64,000 bases of DNA from Desulfococcaceae bacterium HSG9 (lineage in GTDB: Bacteria; Desulfobacterota; Desulfobacteria; Desulfobacterales; JAUCGF01): NCBI GenBank assembly GCA_030378005.1, contig JAUCGF010000077.1, positions 1 to 64,000 on the forward strand, written 5' to 3'. The translations under genes and the position numbers were made by a program. The stretch's first letter is position 1, and the number at the start of each line of letters is the position of its first letter. A model generated the notes under the pieces. It made no database searches. It saw only the letters and a program-made list of their open reading frames with translations, and had not been told where the DNA came from. Below, piece after piece: positions 1-7,895 of this stretch.

Positions 1-155
1 TGAAATATTTTAAAGATTCAAATTTGCAGCCTGACGCAGAGTTCGGGCAAAAAAGGCGTTTTTAAAACAGCTTCTTAGGAAGGGTTGAGTAATTACCCAG
101 ACTGTTTTTCTATGGCTGAGTAGTTACGAATCAGATAGAATATTATGAAGCAAAA

Positions 156-509
156 TTGAAGTACGAAACAGATTCTTGGGACGTGTTTGATGGCTTAAAG
201 AACGGTGAAGAAATTATCGTAGTCGATGCTCGGTCCAACCTTGCTTACGAAACAGAGCATATCCCCGGTGCAATCAATTTTCCTCATATAACAATGTCTG
301 AATTGACAACAGCACATCTTGATAAAGCTAAAACTTATATCACTTATTGTGATGGTATCGGTTGCAATGGTTCAACTAACGGGGCTCTGAAATTATCTAA
401 ATTAGGATTCAACGTAAAAGAACTGCTGGGCGGTATAGATTGGTGGAAGCGTGATGGGTATGCAACAGACGGAAATAACAGTATATCAGGAAAAAGAATT
501 ACTGATTGA
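156..509 (+). CDS. Rhodanese-like domain protein, start disrupted
   Basis: The 117-residue frame matches a single rhodanese domain (sulfurtransferase fold). A VVDARS segment is followed by HIPGAINFPH, and the active-site loop reads YCDGIGCNGS, with a Cys at the catalytic position of the loop. It ends in the GGIDWWKRDGY block typical of stand-alone rhodanese proteins. The annotated start is TTG. However, the same frame is open back to 120 and encodes a family-like lead-in (NQIEYYEAKLKYETDSWD) with no ATG, GTG or TTG before it. An ATG at 112 (MAE, then stop) lies in another frame, so the true 5' end seems to have lost its start by a small frameshift. Function could be persulfide or thiosulfate sulfur transfer, but the substrate is unknown. 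Family call is confident; whether the gene is expressed intact is doubtful. Confidence 0.7.
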   Translation: MKYETDSWDVFDGLKNGEEIIVVDARSNLAYETEHIPGAINFPHITMSELTTAHLDKAKTYITYCDGIGCNGSTNGALKLSKLGFNVKELLGGIDWWKRDGYATDGNNSISGKRITD

Positions 510-515
510 TAAAAT

Positions 516-545
516 GCATAACAAGGCTGATTAGCAGCGTTAGGC
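516..545 (+). other. attC-like motif pair (weak)
   Basis: Just after the rhodanese stop, gcataac is followed 16 bases later by gttaggc, the arrangement of the outer R boxes of integron attC sites. The spacing is far shorter than a genuine attC (normally about 57-140 bp), so this is only a possible decayed or deleted site. A similar pair lies at 1604-1622. Confidence 0.2.
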
Positions 546-583
546 CTTTTGCCTTTTGATACAAAGTAATTAAAATTTGTAAT

Positions 584-960
584 ATGACAGAAGAACAAAT
601 AAAAGGTTTGCTGGAACAAGATACAGGGCTATTGCTTAACAGATTAGGTAAAGAACTTTCGGATGGTTCGGAGAATTCCGGATTCTTTTGCTTTCGCAGT
701 AGTCACTACAGAGAGTCAGCTGTTTCGTGGTTAAAAAACACAGAGATAAAATTACTGAATTAATCTGCGAAGATGTTAAAATTATCAAACTTTATAAGCC
801 GATAATGGATAATCCCACGAAAGTTCAGCTTGTTGTCGCAGTTTTTGACCTTATTCCCGGAACATTGACGGGAGTTCCTCCTTGGACTGTCAGTGTTTTA
901 CTGGTAAAATTTGGCATTGAAAATATATGCAGAGGGAAATGGGAGAATAATGAATCATAA
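584..960 (+). CDS. Small unknown protein, split by -1 frameshift
   Basis: Frame 1 starts with ATG at 584 and runs 59 codons to a stop at 761. A second frame, open from 727, runs to 960. They overlap at 733-739, which reads A AAA AAC in the first frame, a classic -1 slippery heptamer. Slippage there would join SAVSWLKK to HRDKITELICED and give one protein of about 125 residues with a hydrophobic C-terminal half (LVVAVFDLIPG, VSVLLVKFGIE). I do not recognise the family. The split is either a programmed -1 shift, a real inactivating mutation or an assembly error in the A6 run. The stop lies 20 bases before the antitoxin start, so it probably shares a transcript with the TA pair. Confidence 0.45.
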
Positions 961-980
961 AATATTAAGGAGTAATAAAA

Positions 981-1214
981 ATGCTTGAATTACAAGAAGT
1001 CATAGAGAACATAATGGCTCTTCCTTTGGATAAAAAAGCATATCTTACGGAAATTCTTCTCAGAGACATTGATACAAGAAAAACAGAGTCTGCAGAAATT
1101 TCTGGAAAACGGACTTTCGGAGAATATATCGGAAAAATAGAAATGAGCGATGATTTCAACGCTCCTTTGCCCGATGACTTCTGGACAGGTGAATCAGATG
1201 AAACTTCTGCTTGA
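981..1214 (+). CDS. VapB/DUF2281-type antitoxin
   Basis: This 77-residue acidic protein has an N-terminal helical segment (LELQEVIENIMALPLDKKAYL) and a C-terminal stretch SDDFNAPLPDDFW. The latter is typical of antitoxin tails that thread into a PIN toxin active site. A strong AAGGAG lies just upstream of the ATG. Its last 17 bases overlap the start of the downstream PIN-domain gene, the usual layout of type II toxin-antitoxin pairs. By family it should neutralise the toxin and probably autorepress the operon, although no clear DNA-binding fold is visible. Assignment rests mainly on size, tail and linkage. Confidence 0.75.
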   Translation: MLELQEVIENIMALPLDKKAYLTEILLRDIDTRKTESAEISGKRTFGEYIGKIEMSDDFNAPLPDDFWTGESDETSA

Positions 1215-1584
1215 CACACATGTCTTTTTATGGCTGAGAAGTGAGCCGAACAGGGTATCTTCAAGAGTTCTGAGTGGCTATCAGGAGCCTTCCAACAGGA
1301 TATATCTGAGCATTGTCAGCATCTGGGAAATGCAGATTAAGCATCAGATTGGGAAGCTCAGGCTGGATATGCCCCTGAAAGATATTATCGAAGGACAGTG
1401 TGATGCAAACACGCTGGAGATTATGCCGCTCAGATTGAATCATATTTTTGGATTACAGAATTTGCCGCCGCATCACAAAGACCCTTTTGACAGGCTGCTG
1501 ATTGTTCAGTCCCGTGCAGAAAGTGTCAGTTTGGTAAGTTCGGATAGGATGTTCAGGCAATACGGTGTCACTTTGTTTTGGTAA
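1198..1584 (+). CDS. vapC: PIN-domain toxin, VapC family
   Basis: The 128-residue PIN domain begins MKLLLDTHVFLWL, with the first metal-binding Asp. It continues through a conserved Glu (SIVSIWEMQIK), and the C-terminal acidic residues lie in KDPFDRLLIVQS and VSSDRMFRQYGV. All four PIN acidic positions appear present, so the ribonuclease active site looks intact. The ATG at 1198 is chosen over the upstream ATG at 1150 because it gives the canonical LLLDTH start and the usual overlap with the antitoxin (1198-1214). VapC toxins cleave tRNA or rRNA. The specific target cannot be read from sequence. Confidence 0.85.
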   Translation: MKLLLDTHVFLWLRSEPNRVSSRVLSGYQEPSNRIYLSIVSIWEMQIKHQIGKLRLDMPLKDIIEGQCDANTLEIMPLRLNHIFGLQNLPPHHKDPFDRLLIVQSRAESVSLVSSDRMFRQYGVTLFW

Positions 1585-1603
1585 GAATTACCGTGATTAA
1601 AAA

Positions 1604-1622
1604 GCCTAACCAATCGTTAGCA
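1604..1622 (+). other. attC-like motif pair (weak)
   Basis: gcctaac and gttagca lie only five bases apart behind the vapC stop. Together with 516-545 this brackets the split gene plus TA pair, as two cassette boundaries would. The extreme shortness makes a functional attC unlikely. Confidence 0.15.
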
Positions 1623-1769
1623 CTTAATCGACAAAATGGCAAGAATCCGCTACAATGGGTAGATCGAAAAATTTTAATTCACCCGTTAAACTACGGAGGT
1701 TTGGTTTAATAACCGTTTGTAATTTTTACTAAATTAAATTCGTGTGGTTTTTATAGAATCGCAACATTC

Positions 1770-2000
1770 AAAATTTTCCATCCACTCGCGACAAAGGAAC
1801 GTTTTCGCCCTATTATGCTAACCACCGCAACCACCATCTGCGGCCTTATCCCGTTGTGGCTGGGCGGCGGCATCATGTTTGAACCCCTTGCGGTCGGAAT
1901 CCTGTTCGGTCTGCTATTCGCCACCGTGATAACCCTTTTGTTTGTGCCGGTCATGTATAAACTGCTTTTCAGGGTGTCTTATGCCGGCCCAAAATACTGA
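1770..2000 (+). pseudogene. RND efflux permease, C-terminal fragment
   Basis: The frame reads [20 protein letters not shown] and then two hydrophobic helices ending in [15 protein letters not shown]. This is the last two transmembrane helices and tail of the AcrB/CusA-type RND permease family. Intact members exceed 1,000 residues, and here only about 70 remain, with no upstream RND coding sequence in the window. It is a decayed remnant without function on its own. The neighbouring frames up to 1585 are not coding. Confidence 0.7.
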
Positions 2001-2098
2001 TCAAAGGCATTGGTTCAGGCCGGCTGGAGAATTCTTCCGTACAGTACTTATGAACGGCAGCCGGTATTTCGTCACTTATTTTTGAAAAAGGCGCCGAA

Positions 2099-2515
2099 GT
2101 GGAAGCAGTAAAAATCGAAGAGACGTTTTGCCTCTTGAAGTCAGAAGCTTATATTACAAACAAAGCTGTTTTGATCAGGCAAAGAATAGAAGAAAGCCAA
2201 TTATCGATTACCGGCAGATGGAAAGTGCGCCTGACATTCAGTGATATTTTCAGACTGTACAACGGATGGATACCGCGTATCGCTTCGATAATGCGCCTTC
2301 CTCCGCTATTTAAACTGGATATGTACATCATTGAGGGCAGTGACGCCATCAATCGCATGTATCGTCTGAAACATGCGATTCGTTATGAAATTTGGGGCTG
2401 GGAATACAAGAAGGGCGGGTTTCTGCATACCCCTGACAGCATTGATGAAGCTCATATACACAAATTGATAATCGCTGACCGGATAATTGAGGTGTTGCCG
2501 CCGCGACCGCCATGA
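2099..2515 (+). CDS. Hypothetical protein
   Basis: A 138-residue frame begins with GTG. The product is mixed-charge, with a basic aromatic middle (WKVRLTFSDIFRLYNGWIPRI) and the segment YRLKHAIRYEIWGWEYKKGG. No signal peptide, transmembrane helix or known motif is evident. It sits between two RND remnants in a decayed patch, and its last residues overlap (in another frame) the second remnant. It may therefore itself be a partial gene or a chance frame. No recognised family. Confidence 0.4.
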   Translation: MEAVKIEETFCLLKSEAYITNKAVLIRQRIEESQLSITGRWKVRLTFSDIFRLYNGWIPRIASIMRLPPLFKLDMYIIEGSDAINRMYRLKHAIRYEIWGWEYKKGGFLHTPDSIDEAHIHKLIIADRIIEVLPPRPP

Positions 2516-2568
2516 TGGGCATGATTCCGCTTTTTCAGGTCAGCGGCAGCCTCCTCTTTGGACTTTGA
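2491..2568 (+). pseudogene. Possible second RND permease fragment
   Basis: A short frame reads AAATAMMGMIPLFQVSGSLLFGL and then stops. The ATAMMGMIPLFQ block resembles the segment preceding the last helices of RND permeases. It is only about 25 residues, so the match is suggestive. If correct, it shows that more than one RND gene has decayed here. Confidence 0.25.
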
Positions 2569-2782
2569 AATTATAGCGGATTTTTCGGGCAAAGCGGGTC
2601 GGTTTTATATCAAACTCATGTTAATTTATTGTTATTTGGTTGATTTTTACTGTATCAATTCATTTGCATAGAGCTATAAACAGCTAAGGTAATCGCTACT
2701 GTATAGCTTTCATGCATTGCTCTATCGTTTATAAAAAATTTTACTTGCTTTTCTGTATGTAATACAGTATGAGAGCTTTTTT

Positions 2783-2858
2783 GCCGGCGTAGCTCAGTTG
2801 GTAGAGCAGCTGATTCGTAATCAGCAGGCAGGCGGTTCGAATCCGCCCGTCGGCTCCA
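2783..2858 (+). tRNA. tRNA-Thr (anticodon CGT)
   Basis: A 76-base cloverleaf. The acceptor gccggcg pairs with cgtcggc, and the D arm is gctcagttggtagagc. The anticodon stem gctga/tcagc encloses loop ttcgtaa with anticodon CGT. The T arm is ggcggttcgaatccgcc, the discriminator base is T, and the CCA end is encoded. It reads the threonine codon ACG. It stands alone in a gap of more than 600 bases and could serve as an integration site, but no integrase is nearby. Confidence 0.97.
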
Positions 2859-3202
2859 TAAATATAGTATTTTGGTTTCAACTTTTCTATGTACCACTTG
2901 CAATTTGAAGATTGCACTCCGCTATTAAAGTGCTATCTTCACTTTCCTCACAACCCTCCGTTTGATTTTGCCGACAAGCATATTTTATTCCGATTAAAAA
3001 TTTTATAACAAAATTCGATCCTTTCTAAAAATTTATTTTTATACATGTAAGTTGCGCCAAGAATCTTTAGTTTCCATTGACAGGCAAAACATGTTTCAGT
3101 TTTTTCAATATTCAAATCAGATCATTTCAGTCTGTTCTTTTCTGAAAACGCCAACTATGTATTTGACATTTCAGGTTTAATCCAATACCAACTAGGGTCA
3201 TT
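2859..3202. other. Intergenic region, nothing recognised
   Basis: This AT-rich spacer lies between the tRNA and the next gene. I see no open frame with coding character, no clear hairpin terminator and no repeat shared with the rest of the window. It presumably contains the promoter of the 3203 gene. Confidence 0.5.
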
Positions 3203-4609
3203 ATGAAAAAGAAAACAGAAAAACAGATTCAGGAAGAAATTCGCAGGCGCGTATTAAAGCATGATGAGGCTATTCGTCAAAAGCAAGAACTGGAGATAGA
3301 TCGCGAGGCGAACCGTGAGGCGCTGGCCGATATGACATCCCTTTCGCGTCAAAATGTTGACCAGATTGCCAAACAGGTGCGCGATGAATTTGCTAAGAAA
3401 AAAAGCCGCAAAAAGAAATTTATTATCTTTGGCGCGATTATCCTTTTTGTTGTAATACGCAGCATGTTTTTTAGTGATCCCGATGATTCTAATAAAAGCC
3501 GACCGGAACTAAAGCAGGCGCGCAATATCAACTTCGTGGAATCTTTTACTGATAACAACAATAAATGGCCAACTGGTGAATCATACGAATTTAAACGTAA
3601 ATTTCAGGATGGTCGCTATCTATACACGAATGGCAAGCAAGGTTATTGTTCTTGGGATCATATTCCTGTTAAGCTGCCGTCTGACTATGAAATCGAATTG
3701 ACGTCCACATGGATAAAAGGTAAATATAGCGAATACGGTTTTATGCTGATTAGTGCAGTGAATAAAAACAGCTTTCATGATTTTCAAATCAATGGGGACG
3801 GGTCCGCCAGAGTCAGCATGATGGCGAATAATAAATGGATGACTCCGGCAGTTTGGATCGAAGATAAAGCGCATCAGGGAGATGGCAAAACTACGAACAT
3901 TCAACGTCTGAAAGTCAAAAAGGGTCAATACGAGTATCTTGTAAACGATGTATCAGTTGATCGCGGGCAGTTCAATAAAACCGAATCCATTTCTTATATT
4001 GCTGTTCGTACCTGCGGTGTCCAAACGGTTGCGTTTGATCATTTGAAAATTTTATCTGTTGATGATGCTAACTGGGCGGAAACTGTCATGGATGAATCTT
4101 TTGATACGCCGGATGCGGGATGGACGCCCAAGAACAAGTTGACAACCCATCGATATTTTGAAAATGATATGTTTTATTACCGCACCAATAAAAGAAACAA
4201 GTGCTTTTTCATCGGCATTGATATACCGCTATCCGATAATTTTGAGGTGCAACTGAAAAGTATCTGGAAAAAAGGTGAACAGAATGACTATGGTCTGGTT
4301 CTGGCTGAAAATTTCACTGAATTTTTGGCGTTTCAGTTACAAAATACGGGCGGCGCACATTACGCATGGTATTCAGTTGATAAATATAATAAGGAATCCG
4401 AATTGGTAAAATGCGGGAACCCAGGTGACGGTGAGATTGCCAATATCCATCGTGTGCGTGTTGAAAAAAAGCACTTTAAGTATTACGTCAATGATAAATT
4501 GGCAGCATCAGGACCCATGCCTGATATGGAAATCAAAAAAATCGGTGTCAGAGTTTGCGGAAGGCAAACTGTGGCATTTGATAATCTTACGGTTAAAAGT
4601 GTTCATTAA
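3203..4609 (+). CDS. Membrane-anchored protein, two tandem lectin-like domains
   Basis: The 468-residue protein has a highly charged N-terminal coiled-coil region (about 1-70) and one transmembrane helix (about 73-90, KFIIFGAIILFVVIRSMFF). Two homologous domains follow, at about 107-290 and 296-468. Each carries the same landmarks: a FTDN/FDTPDAGW opening, a YGFMLI or YGLVLA strand, F(D/A)FQ(I/L), and the closing VRVCGxQTVAFDxLxxxSV. The pattern fits a concanavalin-like (LamG/DUF1080-like) beta-sandwich used for carbohydrate or protein binding. The N-terminus would lie in the cytoplasm and the repeats outside. A GGAGG-led outer-membrane barrel gene follows after 20 bases, so the pair is probably co-transcribed. 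The ligand is unknown. Confidence 0.65.
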   Translation: MKKKTEKQIQEEIRRRVLKHDEAIRQKQELEIDREANREALADMTSLSRQNVDQIAKQVRDEFAKKKSRKKKFIIFGAIILFVVIRSMFFSDPDDSNKSRPELKQARNINFVESFTDNNNKWPTGESYEFKRKFQDGRYLYTNGKQGYCSWDHIPVKLPSDYEIELTSTWIKGKYSEYGFMLISAVNKNSFHDFQINGDGSARVSMMANNKWMTPAVWIEDKAHQGDGKTTNIQRLKVKKGQYEYLVNDVSVDRGQFNKTESISYIAVRTCGVQTVAFDHLKILSVDDANWAETVMDESFDTPDAGWTPKNKLTTHRYFENDMFYYRTNKRNKCFFIGIDIPLSDNFEVQLKSIWKKGEQNDYGLVLAENFTEFLAFQLQNTGGAHYAWYSVDKYNKESELVKCGNPGDGEIANIHRVRVEKKHFKYYVNDKLAASGPMPDMEIKKIGVRVCGRQTVAFDNLTVKSVH

Positions 4610-4629
4610 ATAATGTAAAGGAGGCTATA

Positions 4630-5454
4630 ATGAAACAAAGTTTAAGAGCAGGCCTGGTGTCAATTATTTTGTTGTTTTCATTCACCCATGTCTGGGCGTA
4701 TGATCAAAAATCTCTGTTACCTGTTCATACATTTAAAGCTGGGGTTGAATCGCTTTATTTCAAGTATGAAGAGCCTGACTACATGCAGGAAGATGGTGCT
4801 TTGTTCGGGTTTGTCGGTAATTATACTTACCACGGCACCAACCATCTGATGCTGGATGCTAATATCCGTTTGGTTTTTGGCGAGCTTGATTATGACGGAC
4901 AAACCCAGGATGGAACGCCGGCTACGGCTGATACTGAAGATTCGATCTTTGAAACACGCGGATTAGTCGGAATTGATTTTTATTTACAAAACAATTTTGT
5001 TTTCACGCCGTTTGCAGGTATCGGTTATCGTTACTGGAACGATGATATCGGAGGCTCCGGGGGCTATGAAAGAGAAATACGCTACATATATGCCCCGGTG
5101 GGAGTCCGATTCGCCCAGATAATAGATGATAACTGGTCTTATGGGCTGAATTTGGAATATGATTTGTTTTTGAATGGCAAAGTGAAAAGCCACCTGAGCG
5201 ATGTTCATCCGGCTTTCGATGATGTTGAAAATGATCAGGATTTTGGCGACGGCTATGGCATCGGTTTTGCCATTATGATCAATCGTAAAATCAGCGACCG
5301 TTTCGGCCTGTCTTTCGAACCATACATAAAATATTGGGATATTGACAAATCAAATGTTTCCTATTGGACGATTTACGATATACCATTTGCATCCGGTATC
5401 GAACCCGCTAACGAAACAACGGAAGTTGGTTTACGCGTTTATTTTACCTTTTAA
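4630..5454 (+). CDS. Outer-membrane beta-barrel protein
   Basis: The 274-residue protein has a clear Sec signal peptide (cleavage after HVWA, about residue 23). Alternating amphipathic strands rich in Tyr, Gly and Asp follow (GIGYRYWNDDIGG, NLEYDLFLNGKV). It ends in VGLRVYFTF, the terminal aromatic residue recognised by the BAM machinery. Length and pattern fit an 8-12-stranded OmpA/OprF-like or OmpW-like barrel. AAAGGAGG precedes the ATG. It is the likely partner of the upstream lectin-like protein. Pore or adhesin function cannot be told from sequence. Confidence 0.7.
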   Translation: MKQSLRAGLVSIILLFSFTHVWAYDQKSLLPVHTFKAGVESLYFKYEEPDYMQEDGALFGFVGNYTYHGTNHLMLDANIRLVFGELDYDGQTQDGTPATADTEDSIFETRGLVGIDFYLQNNFVFTPFAGIGYRYWNDDIGGSGGYEREIRYIYAPVGVRFAQIIDDNWSYGLNLEYDLFLNGKVKSHLSDVHPAFDDVENDQDFGDGYGIGFAIMINRKISDRFGLSFEPYIKYWDIDKSNVSYWTIYDIPFASGIEPANETTEVGLRVYFTF

Positions 5455-5584
5455 TTTAGTAAAGGAGTGCAAGCTTCAGCTTGCCAGTTCGCCTTATGGG
5501 AACGCAAACTGAAACTTACCCTCTGAATGAGGAATTTGTCGTACAAATTTTAAACGTTTTATTTTAATTAAAGGAGGAAGATTA

Positions 5585-6778
5585 ATGTTCAAAAGGGGAA
5601 AATCAGTTTTATTGATTGGCGTTGTGTTGAGTGTCATTTTTGGTGTTGCCGCCGGTGTGGGAATGGCGGCTGAAAAACCGTTCACTTTCGGGTTGCTCCT
5701 GGTCGGGCCATACAATGACCATGGCTATAGCCAGGCACATTATGATGGCGGACTATATGTGGAAAAGAATATCCCGGGGACAAAGATGATCTATATTGAC
5801 AAAGTGAATCCCGGAGATCGACCCGGTATCACGATTGTTCAATTGGTGGATGACATGGCCGGCAAAGGCGCCAAACTCATTATTGCCAATTCGGATGACA
5901 TGAAAGATGGTATCAGGGAAGCGGCACGGATGCATCCTGAGATTCATTTTATTCACATTTCCGGTGATGACGTTCTTACCGGCAAAGCATCGAAAAATAT
6001 GACCAACCTGTTCGGACGAATGGAATATGGCAAAATGATGGCCGGTTTTGTTGCGGCTTTAAGTACCAAATCCGGTAAAATCGGCTATCTCGGCCCACTG
6101 GTGAATGAAGAAACCCGCCGTTTAACCGCATCATGCTATCTGGGCGCGCGCTATGCCTGGGAAAAAGTTTTAAAGAAGAACCCGGATGATCTGAAATTTA
6201 AAGTCACCTGGATCGGTTTCTGGTTCAATATCCCGGGTGTTACGCTTGACCCGACTCAAGTCGCTCAGAATTTTTTCGATAGCGGTTATGATGTGGTCGT
6301 TTCAGGTATAGACACCACCGAAAATCTGGTTGTGGCTAAACAAAAACAACAAGCCGGCAAATATGCCCGCGCTATTCCTTATGATTATAAAGGTGCCTGT
6401 AAAGGTGCGGATGATATTTGCCTCGGTGTGCCTTATTTCAATTGGGGCCCGAGTTTTGTCGATCTTGTCAAAGCATCCAAAGAGGGTAAATGGAAATCTC
6501 AATGGCTCTGGTTAGGACCGGACTGGAAAGATATAAACAATGAAGATGCCAGCATCGTCGGTTTTGCCGCCGGTCAGGCTCTTTCAGCCGATGCCAAAAC
6601 CAAATTAGATGCTTTTGTAAAAGACTTAGGCGCGGGTAAAGCAGAGTTGTTCAAAGGCCCGCTGTCTTACCAGGACGGTAAGGTGTTTATTAAAGAGGGG
6701 GCTAAGGCCACGGATAAGCAGATATGGTATATGGAGCAACTGCTGAAGGGCATGGAAGGGCCGAGCAGCGCAAAATAG
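5585..6778 (+). CDS. BMP-family ABC transporter substrate-binding protein
   Basis: The 397-residue exported protein belongs to the BmpA/Med/PnrA family that binds purine nucleosides or related compounds for ABC import. A signal peptide (about 1-28, cleaved near GMAA) has no lipobox Cys. The mature part opens FTFGLLLVGPYNDHGYSQAH, the family start. It then has VDDMAGKGAKLIIANSDD, HFIHISG, and GYLGPLVNEETRR, the usual domain crossover. AAAGGAGG lies 8 bases before the ATG. ATPase and two permease genes of the same transporter follow after an inserted Rpn gene. The ligand is inferred only from family. Confidence 0.88.
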   Translation: MFKRGKSVLLIGVVLSVIFGVAAGVGMAAEKPFTFGLLLVGPYNDHGYSQAHYDGGLYVEKNIPGTKMIYIDKVNPGDRPGITIVQLVDDMAGKGAKLIIANSDDMKDGIREAARMHPEIHFIHISGDDVLTGKASKNMTNLFGRMEYGKMMAGFVAALSTKSGKIGYLGPLVNEETRRLTASCYLGARYAWEKVLKKNPDDLKFKVTWIGFWFNIPGVTLDPTQVAQNFFDSGYDVVVSGIDTTENLVVAKQKQQAGKYARAIPYDYKGACKGADDICLGVPYFNWGPSFVDLVKASKEGKWKSQWLWLGPDWKDINNEDASIVGFAAGQALSADAKTKLDAFVKDLGAGKAELFKGPLSYQDGKVFIKEGAKATDKQIWYMEQLLKGMEGPSSAK

Positions 6779-6807
6779 ATTTAACCTGTTCTGAGTATTC
6801 TAACAAT

Positions 6808-6873
6808 ATAACACGGATTACGCGGATATTTACAGATTGAAATTGGTGCCCGCGTAATACCGTGCTATGTTAT
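6808..6873. repeat. Imperfect inverted repeat
   Basis: Arms ataacacggattacgcgg and cccgcgtaataccgtgctatgttat are imperfect reverse complements flanking about 20 bases. The repeat lies between the BMP gene and the Rpn gene and could fold into a transcript-processing or attenuating hairpin. No T-run follows. Confidence 0.6.
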
Positions 6874-6906
6874 AAAATGCCTGTGATTTAACTTTAAAGT
6901 AATTTG

Positions 6907-7878
6907 ATGACAAAAATAAGACGCAGAAAATTTGATATTCGGCATAAGGAAACGCTGACACTATTCTTGAGGGAATACTTTGAACTGTTTTTTCCGGAAT
7001 TGGCTGAAATTATCAATTTTAAAACCGCTAAGTTCCTCGACAAAGAACTGATCGCTCTGTTCGGAATATCGGACAAAAAAGACAACAGCAACGATCAGCA
7101 AAAAATCACTGACGCCCTGATTTTAGTGCAAATTTTTATGAAAGGAAAGCCGCAGTGGATTATGATTCACTGGGAACAGGAAAGTCAAAGAAAAAATGAT
7201 TTTGAAGAGCGGATGTTTCATTATTTCTGCGGTATTTATTATGCCTATCGGATGCTTGTCTTTCCCATTGCCATGTTCACAGACCCTGTCAAATGGCGCA
7301 AGCCGGGCAAAGATACATTCAAACTTTCACTGCTGCAACATCCGATTAACGAATTTACGTATCGTCTGATCAAACTGAAAAATTACCAAGCCGCAGAATT
7401 TGAAAAACAAATAGACGCCAATCCTCTGGCCGCAGCCTATCTGCCATTAACGGATTATCCTAAAAATCAACGCCCACTCATCAAGGCTAAAGCGCTTGAA
7501 GGTATTGCCAAGGTGCAATCGGGCAAAAAAAAGACAACCCTCTTTTCATTGATACAAGAAAGTATCACATTAAATCAAGATGAAGAAAAGCAGTTTCAAA
7601 AATTGATTGAAAGTAATTTTAAGGAGGCTAAGATGTTAGAATCGATTGAAGAATATGGCATAGAAAAAGGCATGAAAAAAGGCATGTTACAAGCATCTTA
7701 TGAACATGTTATCGAAATCCTGAACGTCCGTTTTAAACATGTTCCTGACTCATTGGTTAAAAAAATTCAATCTTCTGATGATTTATCCTATTTATCCAAA
7801 CTGCTTAAAAAAGCGATTTTAACCGAATCAATTGAAGCATTTGACAAAATTGTTAGCAAAAAGGCCAAGAATAATTAA
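6907..7878 (+). CDS. Rpn/PD-(D/E)XK nuclease-like protein
   Basis: This 323-residue protein resembles the Rpn (recombination-promoting nuclease, transposase_31/YhgA-like) group. The N-terminal catalytic part includes QQKITDALILVQIF and IMIHWEQESQRK, consistent with the D...ExQ/K core of this nuclease fold. A helical middle follows, and then a C-terminal GIEKGMKKGMLQAS motif, the Gln/Gly-Met linker seen in Rpn proteins. ATG at 6907 is preferred to the TTG one codon upstream. It lies inside an ABC importer operon, only 17 bases before the ATPase gene, which suggests later insertion. By family it is a DNA nuclease; the cellular role is unproven. Confidence 0.65.
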   Translation: MTKIRRRKFDIRHKETLTLFLREYFELFFPELAEIINFKTAKFLDKELIALFGISDKKDNSNDQQKITDALILVQIFMKGKPQWIMIHWEQESQRKNDFEERMFHYFCGIYYAYRMLVFPIAMFTDPVKWRKPGKDTFKLSLLQHPINEFTYRLIKLKNYQAAEFEKQIDANPLAAAYLPLTDYPKNQRPLIKAKALEGIAKVQSGKKKTTLFSLIQESITLNQDEEKQFQKLIESNFKEAKMLESIEEYGIEKGMKKGMLQASYEHVIEILNVRFKHVPDSLVKKIQSSDDLSYLSKLLKKAILTESIEAFDKIVSKKAKNN

Positions 7879-7895
7879 GCACCTTCAGTAAAGCA

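Noticed and set aside
344-619. 91-codon minus-strand frame opposite the rhodanese gene
   Set aside because: Antisense shadow with no family resemblance; the plus strand is clearly coding.
2655-2903. 82-codon minus-strand frame (contains SRRADSNRLPADYESAALPT)
   Set aside because: It is the reverse translation of the tRNA-Thr gene; such peptides are known tRNA artefacts.
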